A stretch of 64,000 nt of DNA from Mycobacterium paraffinicum. GTDB lineage: Bacteria > Actinomycetota > Actinomycetes > Mycobacteriales > Mycobacteriaceae. The DNA is taken from positions 62,001 to 126,000 of the forward strand of contig NZ_MPNT01000003.1 of NCBI RefSeq assembly GCF_001907675.1. The letters run 5' to 3'. This document shows, piece by piece, positions 55,866 to 63,347 of this stretch; within the stretch, counting starts at the first letter, position 1; each line of letters begins with the position of its first letter. Made by a program: the position numbers and the translations under genes. The notes beneath the pieces are model-generated. The model searched no databases. It saw nothing but the letters and a program-made list of their open reading frames with translations, and had not been told where the DNA came from.

Positions 55866-56369
55866 CTAGGCGAGCAGTCGGTTCGCGCAGGCGATCAGCG
55901 CGCGCAACGCCGACTGCGTCGAGTCGTCCGACCAGCCCATCGCCCATTCCGCGCGGGCCCCGTTGCTGCCGCAGACGAACGTGACGGTGTGGCCGTCCGA
56001 GCCCAGCTGGTGGAACTTGAGGATCTCCACCGGGACTCCGCGGTCGTGCAGCATCGCGCTCAACGCCGCGATTGGGCCGCTCGCGACGGCGGTTGAGGTG
56101 TTGATGCGGTCGCCGACGGCGATAACGGCCTCGAAGTTGTTGGCCTGCGGCCCCCGCCGCCCGGCGGTATCGGTGCACGCCCAGCTGCCCAGCCGGATAG
56201 GCCCGCCCGTGTGGGCGTAGGTCGTAACGAACTCGTCCCAGCACATCGCGCCCGCCTGCTCCCGCAGCCCGCGGGGCAGCGGGGCGCCGAACTGCCCGGC
56301 GAACCACATCGTGGCGGGGCACGGGCTGGTCTGGTTGGTGGACGGATCGAACCGCTCGGGAATGGTCAT
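55866..56369 (-). CDS. Free-standing LeuA regulatory-domain protein
   Basis: Protein of 167 aa resembling only the C-terminal allosteric (LeuA-dimer) domain of 2-isopropylmalate synthase. The segment NFEAVIAVGDRINTSTAVASGPIAALSAMLHDRG corresponds to the domain core with its GPI loop. It ends with a long helix, QSALRALIACANRLLA. No catalytic TIM-barrel is present. It is preceded by a leader with a Leu/Val-rich mini-ORF and competing hairpins, so it is probably controlled by leucine or branched-chain amino acid supply. It may modulate LeuA or sense amino acids. The domain call is moderate. Confidence 0.7.
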   Translation of the reverse strand: MTIPERFDPSTNQTSPCPATMWFAGQFGAPLPRGLREQAGAMCWDEFVTTYAHTGGPIRLGSWACTDTAGRRGPQANNFEAVIAVGDRINTSTAVASGPIAALSAMLHDRGVPVEILKFHQLGSDGHTVTFVCGSNGARAEWAMGWSDDSTQSALRALIACANRLLA

Positions 56370-56416
56370 GGTGCCGGTCTTCTTCGGTCGAAAGGAGTGA
56401 CCGACGGCAGTAGCTT

Positions 56417-56462
56417 CCGACCCACAGCGGGGGGTCGGTCTAGGTCAGACCCCGCTGCGGGT
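56417..56462 (-). promoter_or_regulatory. Attenuator hairpins in the LeuA-domain leader
   Basis: On the minus strand, ACCCGCAGCGGGG (56462-56450) can pair with CCCCGCTGTGGGT (56432-56420), a 13-bp stem with one wobble. A competing hairpin pairs CCGACCC (56438-56432) with GGGTCGG (56423-56417). The two are mutually exclusive and start within the mini-ORF, as expected for ribosome-mediated attenuation. Confidence 0.65.
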
Positions 56463-56495
56463 GCTAGCTACTACGGCTCGCTCGAGAAGACGCAC
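56445..56495 (-). CDS. Leader peptide MRLLERAVVASTRSGV
   Basis: A 16-codon mini-ORF, too short for ordinary gene calling, starting at GTG 56495 and ending TGA at 56445. It contains adjacent Leu codons (CTT CTC) and Val codons (GTA GTA), and its 3' end forms one arm of the attenuator stem. TAGAGT at 56509-56504 is a good -10 element eight bases upstream, so the message would be leaderless. Leader peptides of this kind are known or predicted for actinobacterial leuA and ilv operons. Confidence 0.65.
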   Translation of the reverse strand: MRLLERAVVASTRSGV

Positions 56496-56684
56496 GAGCG
56501 CAGACTCTAGCGCGATAGGGCCCTGACGTGCAAGTTCCGCCTCGCCGCATAACGCGTCGGACCGTCACGAAATTAATCCGAAATATTGGTTTACACGTGT
56601 GCAGCAGGGGGTATGAGGCGGAGGCAACAGTCATTCAACGGCTGTGCAACAACCCCTCGAAGGAATGATGAAAGAAGGCTCATC

Positions 56685-56873
56685 ATGAAGGCAAAACGCA
56701 CCATGAAAACCCTCAAATCGGTCGCAGCGGCCACGGGGGTGGCAGCGGTGTTATTACTCCCGACCGGATGTGCTTCATCTGCGGCCGGCAGCGGTGGACT
56801 GCTCGGCGGCACGGTCGGCGGCGGTAGTGGTGGGATTTTAGGTACGGTCGGCGGGATTGTCGGCGGCCTCTAA
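56685..56873 (+). CDS. Small glycine-rich lipoprotein
   Basis: Predicted 62-aa protein with a basic start MKAKRTMKTLK, a hydrophobic signal (SVAAATGVAAVLLL) and lipobox LPTGC. The mature part is a glycine-rich tail of about 34 residues with repeats such as GGLLGGTVGGG and GGILGTVGGIVGG. AAGAAGG lies a few bases upstream of ATG 56685. It is followed at once by a strong terminator, so it is an independent unit. No homologue is recognised. Confidence 0.7.
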   Translation: MKAKRTMKTLKSVAAATGVAAVLLLPTGCASSAAGSGGLLGGTVGGGSGGILGTVGGIVGGL

Positions 56874-56883
56874 CCGATTTTTT

Positions 56884-56921
56884 CCAGCGGCCCTCGGGAA
56901 GCGATTCCCGGGGGCCGCTGG
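56884..56921. terminator. Strong stem-loop terminator
   Basis: Arms of 17 bases (56884-56900, beginning CCAGCGGCCC, and 56905-56921, ending GGCCGCTGG) with one mismatch and loop GCGA. T-rich sequence flanks it on both sides. It lies between the convergent small lipoprotein and MEDS-HATPase genes and can serve both. Confidence 0.85.
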
Positions 56922-56923
56922 CT

Positions 56924-57916
56924 TTATCCGGTCGGCCCGGACGACGGCTCGAAGCGGAGATACGCCTGGATGGTCGTTCCGCTCGGCGTCGTGTGGGTGC
57001 GCACCAAGTCGGAGATGGCGTTGACCAGATACAGGCCCCGGCTGGCGGGACCGCACGGCCCCGGATCCAGGCGTCCCACCAACGGATCCTCGAAACACCC
57101 GGTGTCGCGCGCCTCGCAGACCAGATATTCGTCGTCGCGCCAGAAGGCGAGCTCGCAGGCTCCGTCGGTGTACATCAAGCTGTTGCTAGCCAGCTCGGTG
57201 GCGACCAGCTGCAGATCCTCGACTCCGTCCTGGGACAAGCCAATCCATCCCGCGTAGTTGACGGCGAACGACCGCGCGGGGCTCAAATCCGCCGACTTCC
57301 GCACCGTGTAGGTGACGGCCCCCGGATTCCCTGGCAGCGGCCGGTTGCAACGCCGCAAGACCGCGTCGGGCGCGTAGTCGGCGCTGTGCTGCAGGGCGCC
57401 GCCCCGCCACAGCAGCGGATGCGTCGCCCGCGCGTCCGCGAGCACATCGGCATCGAGCCGGCTGCCGTCGTAGAGGCACAAGCCGGTCACCTGGTAGCCG
57501 TCCATCGCCCCGTTGACCAGCGCCTCGTGTTCCACGCAGGCGACCAACTCTTGCTGGGTGCGTCCGGGCCAGGCGAGCTGACTGACGATCCGCGCCCGCC
57601 TATCGGGGTGGTCGTCGACGAAAGACCCCTCCATCGCCATGAATCGGCTCGGGTTGCGGCCCGCCTCCGTGATGTCGACCAACTGCAGACCCGCCGGCGC
57701 CTCGCTCGGGCCGAGCGCGTCGCGCAGCAAGGCCAACCTGTCGGACGGGACCGCGACCAGTACCGCCTCGTCCATCGCCAACCCCTCGCTGACGAAGCGG
57801 GTCACGACATCCAGGTACTCGTGCTGGGATTGGTAGATGAGCGCGGAGTGGACGAAGCCGAGCTGGCCGATTTCGGTGCCGGTCGTCACTCCACAACTCT
57901 CGCTTTCGATCCCCAA
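56924..57916 (-). CDS. MEDS-domain / HATPase (anti-sigma-type) sensor protein
   Basis: Protein of 330 aa. The N-terminal MEDS-like sensory domain (about residues 15-185: FVHSALIYQSQHEYLDVVTRFVSEGL, GLCLYDGSRLDADVLADARATHPLL) is joined to a C-terminal RsbW-type HATPase. That domain contains DLQLVATELASNSLMYTDGACELAFW with the N-box Asn and CEARDTGCFEDPL. No phospho-accepting His domain is visible, so it is probably an anti-sigma or serine kinase switch rather than a classical sensor kinase. No sigma factor is adjacent. Confidence 0.82.
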   Translation of the reverse strand: MGIESESCGVTTGTEIGQLGFVHSALIYQSQHEYLDVVTRFVSEGLAMDEAVLVAVPSDRLALLRDALGPSEAPAGLQLVDITEAGRNPSRFMAMEGSFVDDHPDRRARIVSQLAWPGRTQQELVACVEHEALVNGAMDGYQVTGLCLYDGSRLDADVLADARATHPLLWRGGALQHSADYAPDAVLRRCNRPLPGNPGAVTYTVRKSADLSPARSFAVNYAGWIGLSQDGVEDLQLVATELASNSLMYTDGACELAFWRDDEYLVCEARDTGCFEDPLVGRLDPGPCGPASRGLYLVNAISDLVRTHTTPSGTTIQAYLRFEPSSGPTG

Positions 57917-58023
57917 ACGCCAACCCCCTGCTGGACCGGCCGTCTAACTTCTCCCTCCCCAGTACCCGCCGCGGGCCTTCGCTATACCGCGCTGCAGATC
58001 ACATCTGAGAACTCAGTATTTTC

Positions 58024-59454
58024 CTAAAGCCACCAGGAGGCAGCGGCGTCCAGATGACGGCGAACCCGGTAACGGGCCAGGCTCTCGTCGCCCGCCTCGA
58101 TCGCATCGGCAATCCGCAGGTGCGCGTGGTGAACGGCCAGCACGTCCGCCCAGGTCGGCGGCGCCTGTCCGGTGCTCGACCAATGCCGCCGGAACAACTC
58201 GACGATGATGCGCAAGAACAAGTCGAGCAGCGTGTTCCCGGCCAGCTGGGCCAGTCCGACGTGGAACCGGAACTCCTCCACGGCGGCGTCAGCGACATCG
58301 CCGGGCGCTTCGTCGACCTCCGACCGGTGGGCGGCCAGGAAGGCAGCCACCTCGCGTTCGCTGCACCGCTTGACCACCTTGGCGACGTTGTCGATTTCGA
58401 TGGCATCCCGGACGCAACGGAGGTCTTCTCGGCTCGGGTCGCGGTACTGCAGGTACAAGGCGATGGTGTCGATGCTGGCCTGCGCCTCGGGTCTGGCGAC
58501 GACGAGGCCACCGCCCGGCCCGCGGCGCATGTGCGCGATCGAGTGGTACTCGAGCAGCCGCACCGCTTCGCGGAGCACCGCGCGGCTCACCCGGTAGCGC
58601 TCGAGAAGGGCCGTCTCGGTGCCGAAGACGGACCCGACCTGCCAGCCGCTCGCCGCGATGTCGTCACCGATCGTCGCAGCCAGCATCTCCGCCAGCTTGC
58701 CGCGCGGCACCTCGATGTCGAGTGGCCGCGGCCTGCGCCGCCGGCTCGGGGTGCGGGAGTGGTGGTGCTGCAGCCAGGCGGTCACGGCCTCGACGTGCCG
58801 CTGGCTGAGCGTCTTGGCGCCCGCCGAGTCGCCGGCGGTGACGGCGTCGACCAGCTCGGAATGGTCGGTGTGCATCCGGTCGACCGCCTCGGTGGCCTCG
58901 GACGCCGAGTCGGTCCGCGACTGTAGGGCATACCGGGTGGTGAGCCGCATCAGCACGTTGACGAAGAGTTGCAAGACCGGGTTTTTCGATTGTTCCGCCA
59001 AGGCGATGTGGAACTCGTCCCGAGGCGTGGGGAGCCCGGGCCTCCACGCTTCTTCGCCGCGCAATACCGCCCGCAACCGAGCGATGCCCGCCTCGTCGAT
59101 CCGTTCCGCGGCCAGCGAAGCCGCCAACGGTTCGAGCACCAGGCGCGCGTTCAGCAGGTCGCCCAGCGTCGTGCCGAGATGTTCGAGATAGATGACGACG
59201 GCGCGGGTGGCGGGCCCGGCATCGGGCTGGCAGATGATCAGCCCGCCGCCCGGCCCGCGGCGCATTCGGGCGACTTGGTGGTGTTCGACGAGCCGGACGG
59301 CCTCGCGCAGCACCGAGCGACTCACCCCGAAGCGCTCTTGCAGCGCGTGCTCGGATCCCAGCGATTCGCCGACGGCCCAACCGCGGCGAACGATCTCCGC
59401 TTCGAGGTCCCGCGCGATCCTGGAAGCCAGCTTGTTCGCCAGGCGGGTGCTCAC
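58024..59454 (-). CDS. Tandem GntR/FCD regulator (Rv3060c-like)
   Basis: Regulator of 476 aa made of two consecutive GntR units. Unit 1 has HTH SEHALQERFGVSRSVLREAVRLVEHH (about residues 33-58), then MRRGPGGGLII and an FCD helical domain. Unit 2 repeats TETALLERYRVSRAVLREAVRLLEYH, then MRRGPGGGLVV and a second FCD domain. Such a duplication lets one polypeptide form a pseudo-dimer. It is syntenic with Rv3060c and probably acts on neighbouring fatty-acid genes, with an acyl-CoA or organic acid ligand. Confidence 0.88.
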   Translation of the reverse strand: MSTRLANKLASRIARDLEAEIVRRGWAVGESLGSEHALQERFGVSRSVLREAVRLVEHHQVARMRRGPGGGLIICQPDAGPATRAVVIYLEHLGTTLGDLLNARLVLEPLAASLAAERIDEAGIARLRAVLRGEEAWRPGLPTPRDEFHIALAEQSKNPVLQLFVNVLMRLTTRYALQSRTDSASEATEAVDRMHTDHSELVDAVTAGDSAGAKTLSQRHVEAVTAWLQHHHSRTPSRRRRPRPLDIEVPRGKLAEMLAATIGDDIAASGWQVGSVFGTETALLERYRVSRAVLREAVRLLEYHSIAHMRRGPGGGLVVARPEAQASIDTIALYLQYRDPSREDLRCVRDAIEIDNVAKVVKRCSEREVAAFLAAHRSEVDEAPGDVADAAVEEFRFHVGLAQLAGNTLLDLFLRIIVELFRRHWSSTGQAPPTWADVLAVHHAHLRIADAIEAGDESLARYRVRRHLDAAASWWL

Positions 59455-59487
59455 GTCAGCCCCAACGACGTTTGGGCGCAGGCGTTT

Positions 59488-60681
59488 TCAGCATGTCAGC
59501 AACATGCAGCCGGCGACGGGCCCGCCCCCGACGGACACGACGCCCACGTCCGGGCGACGCGATACCTGCCGCTCCCCCGCTTCGCCGCGCAGCTGCAGAC
59601 AACCCTCGTGCAACGCCCAGTAACCGTGCATGCGCCCGGCCGAGAGCTGACCGCCGTAGGTGTTCACGGGAAGTTCACCGTCGCGGGCGATCCGCGCGGC
59701 GCCTTCGACGAACGGCCCGGCCTCGCCGTCGCCGCAGACCCCCAGCGCCTCCAGCCACGCGAGGGTGAGATAGGTGAAGCCGTCGTACAACTCGGCGACC
59801 TTCAGATCGGCCGGCTTGAGGTCCGTGCGCGACCACATCTGCGCCGTCGCGTCCGACATCGCCATCTTCGGGTAGTCGTCGCGGTGGAACCAGCCCCCGG
59901 CACCGTCGGATCCGCCGATCGCCTCCACCGCCACCGCGCGGTGCGGGCAGTCCCGGGCGTATTCCGCGTGCGAGACCACCACCGCGATCGACCCGTCGAT
60001 CGGGACATCGCAGTCCAGCAGCCCGAACGGGGTGGACACCGGCCGCGCGCCCAGGTAGTCGGCCATGGTCATCGGGTCGCGGTAGACGGCACGCGGGTTC
60101 AGGGCGGCGTTGCGCCTGCCGTTGAGGGCCACCCAGCCCAGCTGTTGCTTGGTGGTCCCGTACAACTCCATGTGGCGCGTGCAGTTGAGCGCCAGCCAGT
60201 TCGCGGCCGAGTAGGCGTTGGCCGCCACCAGGTCGTTGACGTCGTCCATCGCGCCGACGGCGGGGCGTTCCGCACCCTCCGGCGTCTCGAACATCCGGGC
60301 CAGCGGCGGCGCGGGCGCGTTCTCCTGCGGCTTCACCGGGACATTGCCCCCGAGCATTTGAATGGTCCGGTACACCACCACGTGCCGGGCGCGACGCTCA
60401 GCAACCGCGCGGCACGCCGACATCACCGGGCTGAGCAAGCCGCCGGTGCCGAAACCGGACCCGCAATCGGCCGCTTCGATCCGCAGCTGGGCGTTGACCT
60501 CCCGGGCGGGGGTGTCGCCCAGCGTCGCGATGCCGTCGATGTCGGAGGCGACCAACCCGGCGTCCTCGATGGCGGACCGCACCGCTTCCATGGTCAGGTC
60601 CAGGCCCGCGATGCCGGTGCGCCGGCCGATCCGCGAGATACCGATGCCGGACAGGATCGCGTCCTTCTCGAAATGCGTCAT
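59488..60681 (-). CDS. Thiolase-like (SCP-x type) protein
   Basis: Thiolase-superfamily protein of about 397 aa of the lipid-transfer/SCP-x group. It has SGIGISRIGRRTGIAGLDLTMEAV at the N-terminus, the nucleophile-region ADCGSGFGTGGLLSPVMSACRAV, KVAELYDGFTYLTLAWLE, and NTYGGQLSAGRMHGYWALHEGC carrying the catalytic His. The usual acetyl-CoA thiolase active Cys context is replaced, as in this subfamily. It is head to head with a DUF35 gene; such pairs form complexes in steroid side-chain degradation (Ltp-type). The start is 60681 or GTG 60687. Confidence 0.85.
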   Translation of the reverse strand: MTHFEKDAILSGIGISRIGRRTGIAGLDLTMEAVRSAIEDAGLVASDIDGIATLGDTPAREVNAQLRIEAADCGSGFGTGGLLSPVMSACRAVAERRARHVVVYRTIQMLGGNVPVKPQENAPAPPLARMFETPEGAERPAVGAMDDVNDLVAANAYSAANWLALNCTRHMELYGTTKQQLGWVALNGRRNAALNPRAVYRDPMTMADYLGARPVSTPFGLLDCDVPIDGSIAVVVSHAEYARDCPHRAVAVEAIGGSDGAGGWFHRDDYPKMAMSDATAQMWSRTDLKPADLKVAELYDGFTYLTLAWLEALGVCGDGEAGPFVEGAARIARDGELPVNTYGGQLSAGRMHGYWALHEGCLQLRGEAGERQVSRRPDVGVVSVGGGPVAGCMLLTC

Positions 60682-60731
60682 GCACACCGCCCGTCAGACC
60701 ATCGAAATCAATTGAGTGTACTGTATTCGTC

Positions 60732-61067
60732 GTGCCGGACGAGCCGCTGCTCATCGACTACTGCGCGGACTGCGCGCGCTGGGTGCATCCGGCGACCGGA
60801 CAGTGCCGCGCCTGCGGCGACCGACTGGTGGCGCGACCGGTGTCCGGGCGTGGCACCGTGTTCACCTACACCGTCAACCACCATCCGTACAACCCGGAGA
60901 TCCCAGTTCCGTACGTGATCGCGATCGTCGAACTCGCCGAACAAGAGGGTCTGCGGGTGGCGGCCAATGTCGTTGACTGCGAACCTGATTCGGTTAGGTG
61001 TGGCATGCCCGTCGCCATTCGGCCGGACCGGGGCAGCGGCGGGGCCCCGCTGTTCGCGCCCGCCTGA
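60732..61067 (+). CDS. DUF35 OB-fold/zinc-ribbon protein
   Basis: Partner protein of 111 aa. The rubredoxin-like zinc ribbon YCADCARWVHPATGQCRACG has two CxxC pairs and is followed by an OB-fold (GRGTVFTYTVNHHPYNPEIPVPYVIAIVEL). DUF35 proteins bind thiolase-like or hydratase partners in acyl-CoA metabolism. It is divergent from the thiolase-like gene with only about 45 bp between. GTG 60732 with TACTGT upstream suggests a leaderless transcript. It converges on fadE22. Confidence 0.87.
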   Translation: MPDEPLLIDYCADCARWVHPATGQCRACGDRLVARPVSGRGTVFTYTVNHHPYNPEIPVPYVIAIVELAEQEGLRVAANVVDCEPDSVRCGMPVAIRPDRGSGGAPLFAPA

Positions 61068-61076
61068 CCCGGGCGG

Positions 61077-63239
61077 CTAGTTGATCAGCGGGTCGCGCGG
61101 CATGCCGAGGATGCGCTCGGCGATCTGATTACGGGTGACCTCCGAGGTGCCGCCGGCGATCGCCATGCCGCGCGCTCCCATCACCAGCCGGCCCACCACC
61201 GCACCGGGCCCGTCCATCAGCGCGACCTCCGGGCCCGCCAGCGCCGCCCAGATCGCGGCCCCGTCCATCATGTGCTCGGCCAGCTTCAGCTTGGTGATGT
61301 TGCCTTCCGGGCCAGGCCCGGCCCCCTCGACGCTGCGGGCCGCGCGACGCAGGTTCAGCAGTCGCATCGCGTGGTCGTCGGCGAGGAAGGAGCCGATCCG
61401 AACCGGCGCCCCCGCCAAGCGATCTGACTGCTGCGCGAGCTGCACGAGGGCGGGCGCCAAGCCCTCGTAGTACGAACCGCTGCCGCCGATGGTGACCCGC
61501 TCGTTGCCCAGCGTCGCGCGCGCGACCGTCCACCCCGAATTGGGCGTGCCGACGACGTCCTCGTCGGGGACGAACACGTCGTTGAAGAAAACCTCGTTGA
61601 ATTCCGAGCCGCCGGTGATCTGCCGCAGCGGCCGCACCTCGACGCCCGGGCCCTTCATGTCGATGATGACGGTGGTGATACCGGCGTGCTTGGGGGCGTC
61701 CGGGTCGGTGCGCACGGTGGCCAGGCCGCGCGCGCAGTACTGCGCACCGCTGGTCCAGACCTTCTGCCCGTTGATCTTCCAGCCGCCGTCGACGCGGACG
61801 GCGCGGGTCTTGACCGACGCCGCGTCGGAGCCGGCCTCGGGTTCGGAGAACAGCTGGCACCAGATCTCCTCCTGACGCAGCGCCTTCTCCACGAATCTTT
61901 CGATTTGCCAATCGGTTCCGTGCTGGATCAGGGTGAGGATCACCCAGCCGGTGATCGAGTAGTCGGGGCGCTTGATGCCGGCCGCCCGGAACTCCTCCTC
62001 GATCACGAGTTGCTCCACCGCGTCGGCGGCCCGGCCCCAGGGCTTGGGCCAGTGCGGCATGACGTAGCCCGTCTCGATCAGCTTGTCGCGCTGCGCCGCT
62101 TTGTCCAGGGCGGCGATTTCGGCGGCGTCGGCGCGGATCCGGGTACGCAATTCTTCGGCCTCGGGCGGCAGGTCCAGGCTGTTCTCCCGTTTGGCGCCGG
62201 CGGCGGTGCGCTCGAAGACATCCCGGGCCGGCGCGTCACCGCCGAACAGCGCCGTTATCACCAGCGCGCGGCGCAGGTGCAGATGCGCGTCGTGCTCCCA
62301 GGTGAAACCGATACCGCCGTGCACCTGGATGTTCAGCTCGGCGTTGCGCGCATAGGCGGGAAACGCCAGGGCCGCCGCCACCGCGGCGGCCAGCTGGAAC
62401 TGGTCCTCGTCCTCCGACGCCGCGCGCGAGGCGTCCCACACGGCGGCGACGCCCGATTCGGCGGCCACCAGCATGTTGGCGCAATGATGTTTGACCGCTT
62501 GGAAAGTGGCGATGGTGCGCCCGAATTGCTGTCGCACCTTGGCATAGTCCACCGCGGCGTCGACGCAGTCCGCCGCGCCACCCACCGCCTCGGCGGCCAG
62601 CAGCGTCCGCGCCCGGGCCAGCGCGGAGGCCCGCCCGCCGGTCAGGATGTCGTCGGCGCCGAAGCTCACGTTCTCGAGGCGGACGCGTCCGGAACGCCGG
62701 GTCGGGTCGAAGTTATTCGGCACCTCGACCGATACGCCGGCACGGCCGCGCTCCAGCAGCAGCACGTCCTCGCCCGCGGCGATCAGCAACACCTCGGCCA
62801 GCCCGGCGCCCAGCACGATCCCGGCGTCCCCGTCGGCGACGCCGTCCTTGAGCCGCACCCCGCCGTCCAGACCGATCCCAGCGGTGACGGTGCCGTCGAT
62901 CAGCCCGGGCAACAGCCGCGACTTCTGTTCGGCGCTACCGTCTTTGGCGATCACCGCCGACGCGATCACGGTCGGCACGAACGGCCCCGGCGCCACGGCC
63001 CGGCCGAGTTCTTCGACGACCACCACGAGTTCGGGCAGCCCGAACCCGGACCCGCCGTGCTCTTCGTCGATATGCAGGCCGAGCCAGCCCAGTTCGACCA
63101 GGTTCTGCCAGAACGGCGGGCGGGGTTCCTCGGCGGCATCAAGCAGCGAGCGCGCCGCCCAGCGGGCCTTGTGCGAGGTCAGGAACGCGCGGGCGACCTC
63201 GGCGAGTTCGCGGTGGTCGTCGGTCAGTGCGATACCCAT
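61077..63239 (-). CDS. fadE22: Two-domain acyl-CoA dehydrogenase
   Basis: Acyl-CoA dehydrogenase of 720 aa made of two fused ACAD units. The first (about residues 1-340) has ELVVVVEELGRAVAPGPFVPT and TIATFQAVKHHCANMLVAAE. The second (about 380-720) has IWCQLFSEPEAGSDAASVKTRA, WKINGQKVWTSGAQYC and the C-terminal GMAIAGGTSEVTRNQIAERILGMPRD. Size and order match M. tuberculosis FadE22. Fused or paired ACADs act on sterol and branched acyl-CoA substrates in mycobacteria. The same AGTACACTC-type element lies upstream as for the thiolase gene. Confidence 0.93.
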   Translation of the reverse strand: MGIALTDDHRELAEVARAFLTSHKARWAARSLLDAAEEPRPPFWQNLVELGWLGLHIDEEHGGSGFGLPELVVVVEELGRAVAPGPFVPTVIASAVIAKDGSAEQKSRLLPGLIDGTVTAGIGLDGGVRLKDGVADGDAGIVLGAGLAEVLLIAAGEDVLLLERGRAGVSVEVPNNFDPTRRSGRVRLENVSFGADDILTGGRASALARARTLLAAEAVGGAADCVDAAVDYAKVRQQFGRTIATFQAVKHHCANMLVAAESGVAAVWDASRAASEDEDQFQLAAAVAAALAFPAYARNAELNIQVHGGIGFTWEHDAHLHLRRALVITALFGGDAPARDVFERTAAGAKRENSLDLPPEAEELRTRIRADAAEIAALDKAAQRDKLIETGYVMPHWPKPWGRAADAVEQLVIEEEFRAAGIKRPDYSITGWVILTLIQHGTDWQIERFVEKALRQEEIWCQLFSEPEAGSDAASVKTRAVRVDGGWKINGQKVWTSGAQYCARGLATVRTDPDAPKHAGITTVIIDMKGPGVEVRPLRQITGGSEFNEVFFNDVFVPDEDVVGTPNSGWTVARATLGNERVTIGGSGSYYEGLAPALVQLAQQSDRLAGAPVRIGSFLADDHAMRLLNLRRAARSVEGAGPGPEGNITKLKLAEHMMDGAAIWAALAGPEVALMDGPGAVVGRLVMGARGMAIAGGTSEVTRNQIAERILGMPRDPLIN

Positions 63240-63347
63240 AAGGGGCCCTCCTCGCTACCGGCTGGGTAGCCTGCCCCGCTTCGAGGGGAAGCGGGGCGGC
63301 TGCCTAAAGAGTGTACTTAATGCGAGGAGGGCAACCCGTGAGGGTGG

